Below are positions 28,399-37,911 of a stretch of 64,000 nucleotides of DNA, piece after piece. The notes beneath the pieces are model-generated. The model searched no databases and had not been told where the DNA came from. It worked only from the letters and a program-made list of their open reading frames with translations. A program made the translations under genes and the position numbers. Location of the stretch: the NCBI GenBank assembly GCA_965247705.1, contig CBDFHV010000081.1, forward strand, positions 1-64,000, given 5' to 3'. The stretch is from CBDFHV01 sp965247705 (lineage in GTDB: Bacteria > Pseudomonadota > Alphaproteobacteria > Rhodospirillales > CAMCUA01). Positions within the stretch are counted from its first letter, which is position 1, and each line of letters begins with the position of its first letter.

Positions 28399-30149
28399 GG
28401 ATGGTTCAAGATGCCCACCTCGATCCCATCGTACAGGATCGAATCCTCGATCCCATTGCCACGGAGGTGTTCAGCAACCGGTTGTTGTCGATCACCGAGG
28501 ATATGGGCAACACCTTCGTCCGCTCGTCCTTCTCCACCAACATCAAGGAACGCAAGGACTGCTCCGTCGGCCTCTTTGACGACCGCGGCCGGCTGATCGC
28601 CCAGGGCTCCCATGTGCCGCTGCACCTGGGCTCCCTGGTCGGCGGGGTGGAGGCGGTGCTGGCCCGCTATTCGGTCGACAAGATGCGGGACGGGGATGCC
28701 TTCATCTGCAACGATCCCTATCTGGCCGGCGGCACTCACATGCCGGATATCTCCATCGTCACGCCCGTCTTCGTCGACGGCGCGGTGCGCTTTTTCACCG
28801 CCAACATCGGCCACCATTCCGACGTCGGCGGCACCGTGCCCGGCTCCATCTCCGGCGCATCGCGCACCGTTTTCGAGGAAGGCATCCGCATCCCGGTCAT
28901 CCGCCTCAAGCGGGCCGGCGTCCTCGAAGAAGACCTGCTGCGGCTGCTGGTGGAGAACACCCGCGAGCCCGAGGAACGGGCGCTGGATCTGAAGGTACAG
29001 ATCGCCACCAACGAGCGGGGCGCCGACCTGGCCCGCGCCCTGGTCGCCCAGATGGGGCTCGAGACCACCGCCCGGGCGATCGACGACATCCTCGCCTATA
29101 CCCGACGGCGCCTGAACGCCCGGGTGGCCGAACTCAGGGACGGGGACTACAGCTTCACCCGCTATCTGGACGACGACGGCCTGGGCGGCGATCCGGTGGC
29201 GCTGCATGCCACTGTGAAGGTGCACGGCGGCGCCCTGTCCCTGGATTTCACCGGCACGGCGACCCAGGCCCGGGGGGCCATGAACATCCCCCGCAGCGCC
29301 CTCCAGGCCACCGTCTACTATTGCGTCAAGACCCTGCTCGACCCGGGACTGCTGCCCAACAGCGGATTCTTCGACGCCATCGGTATCCGTGCCCCCGAGG
29401 GCACCATCGCCAACCCCCGCTTCCCCGGCGCCGTTGGCGCGCGCAGCATCACCTGCAACAAGATGGTGGGCGCCATCTTCGGCGCTTTCCAGGGATTGTT
29501 GCCGCCGGAAAAGGCGCTGGCTTCCAGCCACGACGCGGTACCGGCGATTGTCTTTTCCGGCCAACGACCGAAGGACGACCGCACGTTCGTCTATCTGGAG
29601 ACCATTGGCGGCGGCGCCGGCGCCGGTTTTGAGAACGACGGCATGGACGCCATCCAGGTGCATATGACCAACACCTCAAACCTGCCGGCGGAGGCCCTGG
29701 AGCACGAATACCCCCTGATCGTCGACGCCTATGCCCTGGTCGAGGATTCCGCTGGCGCCGGCCGCCACCGGGGCGGCACCGGGCTGGCCCGCCAGATCAG
29801 CGCCGCCCGGGACGGCGTCATCTTTTCTGTGCGGTCCGACGGTCACGTCATCGGCGCGCCGGGCGTGTTCGGCGGCTGCGACGGTCACACCGCCCGGCTG
29901 GTCCGCAACCACGGCCAGGCGGACGAGGAAGAGCTCCACTCCAAGGCCGCCCACATCGCCATGGAGGCGGGCGATTCCATGCGCCTGGAAACCGCCGGCG
30001 GCGGCGGCTTCGGGCCGCCAGCGGATCGCCAACCGGCGCGCCTCGCCGCCGACATCCGGGGCGGCACCACGAGCCGGGCGGCGGCCGAACGGGACTACGG
30101 CCCCGAGGCGGTCGCCGCGGCCCTCGCCGTCAAATACGGGGTCGAATAA
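28395..30149 (+). CDS. Hydantoinase/oxoprolinase family protein, subunit B (second copy)
   Basis: This 584-residue paralogue of the preceding gene has the same motifs: EDMGNTFVRSSFSTNIKERKDCSVGLFD, ICNDPYLAGGTHMPDIS and ANIGHHSDVGGTVPGSISG. In the metal-site region it has the more usual ICNDPY where the first copy has ICNDVY. The start is GTG 28395, overlapping the previous stop as GTGA, or ATG 28401. It ends near a double-hairpin repeat that may terminate the operon. Two B subunits with one A subunit suggest alternative complexes or a heteromeric B (inference). Confidence 0.92.
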   Translation: MRMVQDAHLDPIVQDRILDPIATEVFSNRLLSITEDMGNTFVRSSFSTNIKERKDCSVGLFDDRGRLIAQGSHVPLHLGSLVGGVEAVLARYSVDKMRDGDAFICNDPYLAGGTHMPDISIVTPVFVDGAVRFFTANIGHHSDVGGTVPGSISGASRTVFEEGIRIPVIRLKRAGVLEEDLLRLLVENTREPEERALDLKVQIATNERGADLARALVAQMGLETTARAIDDILAYTRRRLNARVAELRDGDYSFTRYLDDDGLGGDPVALHATVKVHGGALSLDFTGTATQARGAMNIPRSALQATVYYCVKTLLDPGLLPNSGFFDAIGIRAPEGTIANPRFPGAVGARSITCNKMVGAIFGAFQGLLPPEKALASSHDAVPAIVFSGQRPKDDRTFVYLETIGGGAGAGFENDGMDAIQVHMTNTSNLPAEALEHEYPLIVDAYALVEDSAGAGRHRGGTGLARQISAARDGVIFSVRSDGHVIGAPGVFGGCDGHTARLVRNHGQADEEELHSKAAHIAMEAGDSMRLETAGGGGFGPPADRQPARLAADIRGGTTSRAAAERDYGPEAVAAALAVKYGVE

Positions 30150-30172
30150 GGCGACGGATCGCCCTCCTCCAA

Positions 30173-30268
30173 AATGTCGTCACCGGACTTTTCCGGTGAC
30201 CCATGGTCGCGTACGCATGGAGTCCGCCCTGTTCAATGGGTACCCGGAACAAGTCCGGGCACGACAGT
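30173..30268. repeat. Double-hairpin intergenic repeat, second copy
   Basis: The hairpin GTCACCGGActtTTCCGGTGAC, a CCATGG and then a hairpin around CCCGGAacaaGTCCGGG are arranged like the element at 13202-13295. It follows the hyu operon and precedes the convergent HlyD remnant. A role as terminator is plausible. Confidence 0.65.
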
Positions 30269-30298
30269 TTGGGGGAAGATTGACGACGGCGCTTTTCC

Positions 30299-30806
30299 TC
30301 AGCGTTCCCTGAGGGCCTCGCCCGCCGCGGCGACGAACGGATCCAGCAGGTATACCAGCACCGACCGCTGGCCGGTGACGATGGAGCAGGTCACCTGCAC
30401 CCCGGGCACCAGACCGTAGCGATGGCCGTGGCGCTCGAAGGCATCCCGTTCGGGCACGATTCGCACCCGGTAGTGGGCGCTCCCCGAGGCGTCGGTGATG
30501 GTATCGGGGCTGATGTGGGTGACTCCGTCCGGGCAAGGGGCCGAAGCGGGCGGAGTCGGCGGCGGCGAGGCGCACCATGGCCGGCTGTTCCAGGCGCACA
30601 TAGCCGATGTCCTGGGGCGCCAGCCGGGCCTCGATCACCAGGTTGTCCGTGGCGGGCACGATTTCCACCACCGTCTCCCCCGGCCGCACGACACCCCCCG
30701 CCGTCACCACGTGAAGGGTCTTCACGATCCCCGCCACGGGCGAGCGCAGAATGGTGCGGCCTAAAGTGTCTTGGAACTTACGCAGCCGGCTGGTCAGTTC
30801 GGTCGC
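30299..30806 (-). pseudogene. HlyD-family secretion adaptor, 5'-truncated and frameshifted remnant
   Basis: Only the C-terminal part of a type I secretion membrane-fusion protein is present. It starts near ATELTSRLRKFQDTLGRTILRSP, then VAGIVKTLHVVTAGGVVRPGETVVEIVP (lipoyl-like and beta-barrel region). Near 30535 one extra C shifts the frame, and the sequence resumes as GVTHISPDTITDASGSAHYRVRIVPERDAF to a stop after GEALRER. The N-terminal membrane anchor and most of the coiled coil are missing; upstream of 30806 the frame becomes unrelated. Just there, another frame encodes a signal-peptide-like MSRGAMRGAVLAAAIAAPL (30778-30888), suggesting a deletion junction. No ABC partner is near. Confidence 0.75.
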
Positions 30807-31092
30807 CCGCCGCCGAGGTCGGCATGCCGGCCAAGGGCGCGGCGATCGCGGCCGCCAGGACAGCGCCCCGCATCGCGCCGCGCGACATCGATCCTAACCA
30901 ACTCCGGTGATATGAAGGCTTCCGCGTCAATACCGGCGTTCCCTCCAACGGCCGACGCCGACGATTCCAGAAGCAAACCATAGGCTACGGACCGCTCAAT
31001 TCACAAGTCGGTGTGCCCTGTCCTTTGGTATAAGAACCCGGAACGGCCCCCCACGCCCCCCGGGGCTTGGCGGAGAAACGGGAGGACGAGAC

Positions 31093-31573
31093 ATGGCCCG
31101 CGTACCCTTGTTCGACAGCCCCCTGATGTTGGGGTTCGATCACTTCGAGCGGGTCCTGGGACCGGGTCGCGAAGGCCTCGGCCGACGGCTACCCGCCTTA
31201 CAACATCGAGCAGACGGGCGACAACGGCCTGCGCATCACGCTGGCGGTGGCTGGGTTCTCGGCCGACGATCTCTCCGTCACCGTGGAGGAAAACCAGCTT
31301 CTCATTCGCGGGCGTGGGCGGGAAGAAGACCCGGGGCGGGTGTACCTGCATCGGGGCATTGCCGCCCGCCAATTCCAGCGCAGCTTCGTCCTTGCGGAGG
31401 GTATCGAGGTCCAGGGCGCCGATCTGGACAATGGCCTCTTGCACATCGACCTGGAACGGGTCGTCCCCGAACCCCGGGCACACCACATCGAAATTCGCCA
31501 GCGGGCCCGATCGAATCCGGCCCGCGGCAAGGCCATCGACGTCAAGGCGGAAGGGACCGACGGTGACGGCTGA
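31093..31573 (+). pseudogene. Hsp20 small heat-shock protein gene with a +1 frameshift
   Basis: The N-terminus MARVPLFDSPLMLGFDHFERVL is typical of alphaproteobacterial IbpA/HspQ-like sHsps. At about 31157 an extra G in CTGGGACC shifts the frame. Removing it gives ERVLDRVAKASADGYPPYNIEQTGDN, and the alpha-crystallin domain then continues as LRITLAVAGFSADDLSV to the end, 159 residues. As written, the alpha-crystallin domain can only be made from an internal start. The gene is a single unit with a GGAGG ribosome site. A real mutation and a sequence error both remain possible. Confidence 0.85.
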
Positions 31574-31610
31574 CGCCCAGCGACCCGCCAACGATTTTAA
31601 GCAGGGCGGC

Positions 31611-32075
31611 TCAGGCGGCGCGGCTCGACGGGGACTCGGTGAGCAGCGCGTAGAGGGCATCCTGGCTCTTGGTGTCGCGCAGCTTTTCGCGCACCGCCGG
31701 ATCCCGCAAAAGCCGGGATACCCGGGCCAGGGCCTTCAAGTGGTCGGCGCCCGCCGATTCCGGGGCCAACAGAAGGAAGATCAGGTCCACCGGCCGATCG
31801 TCGATGGAATCGAAGTCGATCGGTCGTTCCAGACGGGCGAACAGGCCGTATAGGCGCTCCATGGGGGACAGCTTGCCGTGGGGAATGGCGATGCCGTTGC
31901 CGACGCCGGTCGTCCCCAGGCGCTCTCGCTCCAGGAGGACGTCGAAAATCGCCCGCTCGCTCTGACCGCTGACCCCGGAGGCATGCTTGGCCAGATCCTG
32001 AAGGGCCTGCTTCTTGCTGCTGGCCTTCAGGTTGGGGATGACAGCCTCCAAAGACAGGAGGTCGGCGATTTCCAT
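31611..32075 (-). CDS. ptsN: Nitrogen regulatory PTS protein EIIA(Ntr)
   Basis: This cytosolic phosphoprotein of the PTS-Ntr system tunes potassium, nitrogen and carbon metabolism. The 154-residue protein has the phosphorylation-site motif GNGIAIPHGKL with the active His near residue 66, and starts with EIADLLSLEAVIPNLKASSKKQALQDL. It is the last gene of the leftward rpoN block, ten bases after hpf. The order rpoN-hpf-ptsN is the classical one. Confidence 0.95.
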   Translation of the reverse strand: MEIADLLSLEAVIPNLKASSKKQALQDLAKHASGVSGQSERAIFDVLLERERLGTTGVGNGIAIPHGKLSPMERLYGLFARLERPIDFDSIDDRPVDLIFLLLAPESAGADHLKALARVSRLLRDPAVREKLRDTKSQDALYALLTESPSSRAA

Positions 32076-32084
32076 GATGACGGC

Positions 32085-32669
32085 CTAAATCTCTTCCTGG
32101 CGGGTATCGCTGGGATCGATCCAGCCGATGTTGCCGTCCGGGCGGTGGTAGATAACGTTCAGCACCCCGTTGGCGCGGTTGCGGAACATCATGGCGGGCG
32201 CATCCGCCAGGTCCATGCGCATCACCGCCTCACCGACAGTCAAGGTTGCGATCTCGGTGGGAATCTCGGTGATGATCGCTGGCTGAGCGTCCTCCGCGAC
32301 CTCTGATTCCTCCGGTGCCGAGGTCAGGACGTACTGCAGCGCCGGCAACAATTCCTCGCTGCCGCGGTTCCTTTGATGGTGATCCCGAATTCGACGTTTG
32401 TAGCGCCGAAGCTGTTTCTCGATGCGCGCCAGCGCGCCGTCGAAGGCGCCACGGACCTCGTCGCCGCTGGCGCTGCCCTGAACCACCAGGCCGCGTCCGG
32501 GATGCACCGAGATGTCGGCTCGGAACCGTTGCGTTTCGCGGGTCAGAGTCACCGTTGCGTCCAGCGCGCGCTGGAAATATTTGCTCACGGCGCCGTCGAG
32601 TTGATCGTGCACGTGGGTGCGCAGAGCGTCTCCCACATCCATGTGTCGTCCGTTGATGGCGATGTTCAT
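32085..32669 (-). CDS. hpf: Long-form ribosome hibernation promoting factor
   Basis: The 194-residue protein has the N-terminal S30AE domain (MNIAINGRHMDVGDALRTHV, residues 1-105) that binds the 30S decoding site. After a linker, it has the C-terminal dimerisation domain of long HPF (MDLADAPAMMFRNRANGVLNVIYHR). Long HPF dimerises ribosomes into 100S particles in stationary phase. It lies between rpoN and ptsN, with 113 bases after rpoN that could hold its own promoter. Confidence 0.94.
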   Translation of the reverse strand: MNIAINGRHMDVGDALRTHVHDQLDGAVSKYFQRALDATVTLTRETQRFRADISVHPGRGLVVQGSASGDEVRGAFDGALARIEKQLRRYKRRIRDHHQRNRGSEELLPALQYVLTSAPEESEVAEDAQPAIITEIPTEIATLTVGEAVMRMDLADAPAMMFRNRANGVLNVIYHRPDGNIGWIDPSDTRQEEI

Positions 32670-32782
32670 GAGGAAATGTCGAGCAGACCGTTGCCGGCTG
32701 TCTGTTCCTGATATGGCAATGCTGTCGCGGGGCTATCGCCTTAGGTCCGCGGCGCCAGAGTTAGTACCGCTCCCAAGGCGAG

Positions 32783-34387
32783 TCAATAGCAGGTTGGTCC
32801 ACCGCGATCAGTGTTCTCGTTCACAGCGCCGCCCGCCGCTCCGCGATCTTTCTGCGCCGCCGTTGCATGGACGAGGCGATGCCCAGGGATTCCCCTGTAT
32901 TTGGCGACCGTTCGCCGGGCGATGTCGATGCCTTCCAACTTGAGGGCCTCCGCCAGGCTGTCGTCGGAAAGAATGGAATCCACATCCTCGCTGTCGATCA
33001 GGTCCCTGATACGATGTCGCGCCGATTCGGACGAATGGGCGTCCCCGCCCAAAGAACTCGCGAGCGAAGGCGTGAAGAAGTACTTGAGCTCGAAGATGCC
33101 CCGCGGGGTTGCCATGTATTTGTTGGTCGTCACCCGGCTTACGGTGCACTCGTGCATGTCGATGGATTCGGCGATATCCCGCAGGATCAGCGGCTTGAGT
33201 TGTTGAATGCCCTGGCGAAAAAAGCGATCCTGCTGCGTGACGATCTCGGTGGCGACCCTGAGGATCGTGGTCGCCCGCTGGTGCAGGGACTTGACCAGCC
33301 AGTTCGCCGATTGAAGGCATGAATTGATGTAGCGGCGCTCCACCTTGCTGCGGGCGATTCGGCGGACCTGGGCGCAGTACTGATTGTTGATCAGCACCCG
33401 GGGCAGGGTGTCGTTGTTCAGCTCGATGATCCAACCGCCGCCCTGTTTGGGCCGCATGAAGATATCGGGGGTCACCGGCTGCAAGGGAGTCTCGTCGAAG
33501 GCCAGCGCCGGCTTGGGGTTCAGGGCCCGAAGCTCGCCGAGCATGTCCCTGAGGTCCTCCCGGTCGACGCTGCAGAGGCGCGTCAAGGCGTCGAACTCGC
33601 GCTGGGCCACCAGCTCCAGGTTATCCAGCAAGGCTTCCGTGGCCGGATCCAGCCGGTTCTTGTCCATGAGCTGCAGGGCCAGGCATTCCCTCAAGTTCCG
33701 GGCGAAGATGCCGGGCGGATCGAACTGCTGCAGGCGGGCGAGTACCGCTAGGACCCGGGCGGTGGGGCAACCCATCTGTTCGGCGAGGGTCTCCATATCG
33801 CCCGTGACATAGCCCGCCCCGTCCAGCATTTCGATCAGTTGCAGGCCGATCGCCCGGTCGCCCGGGTCCTTAACATCCAGGCCCAACTGGCTGGTCAGGT
33901 GTTCGCGCAGGGACGGCTTCTCCGACAGGGTTTGCTCTAGGGTGTCGAGGGTATCGCCCGATGCGCCGGTGCCGGACTCGGACCAGTTGTCGCCGCCGCC
34001 CGACCCATGGCCGTCGTCGGGTTCCGCCGCGGCCCCGTCGGAAGGGCCTTCCCCGTCCCACACGTCGTCGTAGTCGGCATCCAGCGATTCGCCGGCGGCG
34101 AAGGCATTGTCGCCGTCGGCGGAGAACTCCATGGCGCTGGCCTCATCGCCGGGGCCGACCTTCTCGCCGGGGGCTGGCGCCGGCGCGGCATCGCCGTCGG
34201 CGTCCTCAGCCGCGTTGGCGCGACTTTCGTCGTCGCGCTCGAGCAGGGGGTTCTGCTCCAGTTCCTGTTCCACGTAGGCGCTCAGTTCGAGGTTCGAAAG
34301 TTGCAGGAGCTTAATCGCCTGCTGCAATTGCGGCGTCATAACCAGGGTCTGGCCCTGGCGCAGCTCAAGCCGTGGGGAAAGCACCAT
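32783..34387 (-). CDS. rpoN: RNA polymerase sigma-54 factor
   Basis: RpoN directs transcription from -24/-12 promoters and needs AAA+ activators. The 534-residue protein has region I at the N-terminus (LELRQGQTLVMTPQLQQAIKLLQLSNLEL), an acidic linker (residues ~50-140, rich in D/E/A/G), the core-binding domain, and the DNA-binding half with the RpoN box ARRTVAKYRG and an upstream helix-turn-helix. The RpoN box is complete and ends in the normal PxxxRR-like tail region. It follows lptB by 12 bases in a co-directional block. Confidence 0.96.
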   Translation of the reverse strand: MVLSPRLELRQGQTLVMTPQLQQAIKLLQLSNLELSAYVEQELEQNPLLERDDESRANAAEDADGDAAPAPAPGEKVGPGDEASAMEFSADGDNAFAAGESLDADYDDVWDGEGPSDGAAAEPDDGHGSGGGDNWSESGTGASGDTLDTLEQTLSEKPSLREHLTSQLGLDVKDPGDRAIGLQLIEMLDGAGYVTGDMETLAEQMGCPTARVLAVLARLQQFDPPGIFARNLRECLALQLMDKNRLDPATEALLDNLELVAQREFDALTRLCSVDREDLRDMLGELRALNPKPALAFDETPLQPVTPDIFMRPKQGGGWIIELNNDTLPRVLINNQYCAQVRRIARSKVERRYINSCLQSANWLVKSLHQRATTILRVATEIVTQQDRFFRQGIQQLKPLILRDIAESIDMHECTVSRVTTNKYMATPRGIFELKYFFTPSLASSLGGDAHSSESARHRIRDLIDSEDVDSILSDDSLAEALKLEGIDIARRTVAKYRGIPGHRLVHATAAQKDRGAAGGAVNENTDRGGPTCY

Positions 34388-34399
34388 GACGGTTATCGG

Positions 34400-35203
<804 letters not shown>

Positions 35204-35217
35204 GGGGTCCCCGGGAT

Positions 35218-36054
35218 CTATTGCTTCTTCACGCCGCTGGGGACGACAAGTCCGCGCACCCGTTGGGTGCCGCCGCCGGGAGCGCAACTCTCGAGCCGGC
35301 TCAAGCCGGTGTTCATGTTCACTTCCGCCCGGCAGCCGTTGAGACGCGTATTGTCGCGCGCAATCCTAACCGATCCAGTCAATACCGCGATACCCGTTAC
35401 AACATCGTAAACAACCCGCCGCGCCGTCGCCGTGTCCTTTCCCGTATCGATACGCACATTGTCGAATCCTTCCAGGCGATACAGCTCGGTCTTTCCCGTG
35501 CCGTCCCGTCGGAAGTAGGCGGCGAGAACGTCGGCGCGCACGGTGTTGCCGTCCCGGGTGGCGGCCGCCCGACCCCGCGCCACCGCCAACTGTTTGCCTT
35601 CCCAGTATTCGAGTTGTCGATCGGCGGTAATCAGTGTGTCTTGGGTACGGTAGCTCACGGCCGGCCCCGACAGCACGAAGACCGCATGGTCCACCTCATA
35701 GACACCCAAGTTGCCCGTCGCCTGCTCCCGCGGTGTTTCGATAACCACCGAGCCCTGGGCGTCGAGCCGCCAGATCTCCGTGCCGCTGGTTGAGGCGTCA
35801 CGGTAGTAGGCGCGAAGCACGTTGGATCGCACGGTAAGCTCACCGCGGATCGCCACCGCGTTTCCGCGGGCGGTGACGGCGCGTGTGTCCTGATCCCATT
35901 CGATCCCGTTGTCGGCGCTGACCTGGATCGGCACCGCGCCGCCGGTGGCGCGAAAGCCCTGCGCGCCGGCCGGGATGGCCGCCGCCACCAAGAGGGCGAA
36001 CAGGAGACCGGGGAAGGTCGCGGAAACGTGGTCGAGCCGGATCACCGCTACCAA
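35218..36054 (-). CDS. lptA: LptA/OstA-like periplasmic LPS transport protein
   Basis: LptA forms the periplasmic beta-jellyroll bridge for lipopolysaccharide. The 278-residue protein has a signal peptide (FPGLLFALLVAAAIPAGAQG) and repeated OstA strands such as VSADNGIEWDQDTRAVTARGNAVA and LEYWEGKQLAVARGRAAAT. It is longer than E. coli LptA, as is usual in alphaproteobacteria. It ends in KKQ just before lptB. It overlaps the end of lptC by seven bases, so translation is probably coupled. Confidence 0.9.
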   Translation of the reverse strand: MVAVIRLDHVSATFPGLLFALLVAAAIPAGAQGFRATGGAVPIQVSADNGIEWDQDTRAVTARGNAVAIRGELTVRSNVLRAYYRDASTSGTEIWRLDAQGSVVIETPREQATGNLGVYEVDHAVFVLSGPAVSYRTQDTLITADRQLEYWEGKQLAVARGRAAATRDGNTVRADVLAAYFRRDGTGKTELYRLEGFDNVRIDTGKDTATARRVVYDVVTGIAVLTGSVRIARDNTRLNGCRAEVNMNTGLSRLESCAPGGGTQRVRGLVVPSGVKKQ

Positions 36055-36740
36055 AGTGGTGCGTCGCGGTGAGGACGCAAGACCAGGCGTGCCTTGCCGG
36101 TGAAGTGGATTGTCCGGCCCTGGTTCTTCATGCGGAACCCTTGGGAACGAAGTTCGCCGAAGGGGCCGTGCCCGAGCACCGGCCGTTCGCCCTCGGTGAT
36201 GCCTCGGGCCAGATCAACGCGGGCCTGCTCGGTTTGCAATTCGTAGCCCCCGTCGTGGTAAAGAACCACATCGTTGGAGAGGTCGAGCACGTCGTCGACC
36301 CGTGCGTAGACCCCCGATTCCGCCGTCAACGCCAGCCAGGTGCCGTCCTTCAGCGTGATATCCGCTTTGGGCATTTCCAGCTCGATGCGCTTGGCCTCGG
36401 GCGCGGCGTTGTGGGCCAGGTCGGCGGTGACCGCGAACGGCCGCGACTGCCCGTCCACCCCCACGTAGCGGGCGTTGACCATGGTCGGAGCCCCCGTCTC
36501 GCGGGCTTCTAGGGCGGCGAAGCCGATGCGGAACCGCTTATCCGCCGTCTGCAGGTATGGCCACGCGGCGAGGGTGGCGAGGAGAACCAGCGCCACGACC
36601 GGCAGCATGACCTTCATGAAGGCGACGAAGTGGCTGTAGGCTGCCGCGTAGCGTCGGGAGGTGAGGGCCCGGGCCGCCACCGGCAGAGCGTTGACGGGCG
36701 CGCGGCGGGGGGCGTCGGTTGGGGGGACGGTGCCGGTCAT
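36048..36740 (-). CDS. lptC: LPS export protein LptC
   Basis: The 230-residue bitopic protein has one membrane span near residues 41-65 (FVAFMKVMLPVVALVLLATLAAWPYL) and a periplasmic OstA-like domain after it (GVDGQSRPFAVTADLA, then MPKADITLKDGTWLALTAESGVYARVDD). It links LptB2FG to LptA. The N-terminal cytosolic tail is longer than in enterobacteria, as in related species. It overlaps kdsD by four bases. Confidence 0.9.
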   Translation of the reverse strand: MTGTVPPTDAPRRAPVNALPVAARALTSRRYAAAYSHFVAFMKVMLPVVALVLLATLAAWPYLQTADKRFRIGFAALEARETGAPTMVNARYVGVDGQSRPFAVTADLAHNAAPEAKRIELEMPKADITLKDGTWLALTAESGVYARVDDVLDLSNDVVLYHDGGYELQTEQARVDLARGITEGERPVLGHGPFGELRSQGFRMKNQGRTIHFTGKARLVLRPHRDAPLW

Positions 36741-37732
36741 GCCACACCCGCCCGCAGGCAGTCGTGAATGTGGACGAATCCCACGGGGCGGCCGTCCTCG
36801 GTGACGAACAGGCCGGTGATGGCCCGCTCGTTCATGATTCGCAGGGCCTCGCCGGCGTGCACCCGCGCACCGATGACCGCCGGGTCGCGGGTCATCATGG
36901 ACTGGACGTCGGCGGCCAGCATGTGCGGACCCATATGGCGGCGCAGGTCTCCGTCGGTAACGACTCCCAGTAGGCGCCCGCCGTCGTCGACGATGCCGAC
37001 AGTGCCGAAGCCCTTGGCGGTCATGGTCAGCAGGGCTTCCGACATGAGGGTTGCCGTCGCCGCCAGTGGCACGGCGTCACCGACATGCATGATGTCGCCG
37101 ACCTTGAGCAGAAGCCTGCCCAGCCGCCCGCCGGGATGCAGGGCATGGAAATCGTCGACGGAAAACCCCTTACGCTCCAGCAGCGCCACGGACAGCGCGT
37201 CACCGAGGGCCATCATCGCCGTGGTCGACGTGGTCGGGGCAATGCCCATGGGGCAGGCTTCGGCGGTGGGCGGCAGGACCAGGGCGACCGTCGAGGCCTC
37301 GACCAGGGTACTGCCGGCCCGGCCGGTGATGGACACCAGCGGGATGCGAAATCGTTTGGCATGTTGGATGAGATCCGCCAGTTCCGAGGTCTCGCCCGAG
37401 TTGGAGAGGGCGAGGACCGAATCGTCCCGGTGAATCATGCCCAGGTCACCGTGGCTGGCCTCGGCCGGGTGCACGAACTGGGCGGGCGTGCCGGTGGACG
37501 CGAGGGTGGCGGCGATCTTGTTGCCAACATGGCCGCTCTTGCCCATGCCGGTCACCACGACCCGGCCACGGGTGGCCGCCAGGACGTCGAGGGCGCGGAC
37601 GAACGAGTCGTCCAGGGCCGCGGCCAGGCGTTTGAGTCCCTCGCGCTCCAGCTCCAGGACCCGACGGGCCGATGCCAAATCAGCCGTACCGTCGCGAACA
37701 ACAGGGCTTGTGACCGTCTTGACGGTCGTCAA
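36737..37732 (-). CDS. kdsD: D-arabinose 5-phosphate isomerase (KpsF/GutQ family)
   Basis: KdsD makes arabinose 5-phosphate for Kdo synthesis. The 331-residue protein has the SIS domain (RVVVTGMGKSGHVGNKIAATLASTG and LALSNSGETSELADLI) and two C-terminal CBS domains (GDIMHVGDAVPL and SMMTRDPAVI regions), the full KpsF/GutQ layout. Catalytic His and Glu residues sit in PAEASHGDLG. It is the first gene of the Lpt block, about 180 bases downstream of the RNase D gene. The link between Kdo and Lpt genes shows this block serves outer-membrane LPS. Confidence 0.95.
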   Translation of the reverse strand: MTTVKTVTSPVVRDGTADLASARRVLELEREGLKRLAAALDDSFVRALDVLAATRGRVVVTGMGKSGHVGNKIAATLASTGTPAQFVHPAEASHGDLGMIHRDDSVLALSNSGETSELADLIQHAKRFRIPLVSITGRAGSTLVEASTVALVLPPTAEACPMGIAPTTSTTAMMALGDALSVALLERKGFSVDDFHALHPGGRLGRLLLKVGDIMHVGDAVPLAATATLMSEALLTMTAKGFGTVGIVDDGGRLLGVVTDGDLRRHMGPHMLAADVQSMMTRDPAVIGARVHAGEALRIMNERAITGLFVTEDGRPVGFVHIHDCLRAGVA

Positions 37733-37911
37733 GGGCGTCTCTCCTGCTCCTCAAGTGCGCGCAACAAGACCAACTGCCTGGATAACCAGTGCAAATGCCG
37801 TGCCGGAGTATGCGCGCCAGACGCCGAATCGTCAACGAAAGCGGCAATGTCCCTTCCGTATAGGCGCGAGGGCGCCGGTTAATGGGCATCGCGGCGCCGA
37901 CAAGGCGCCGG

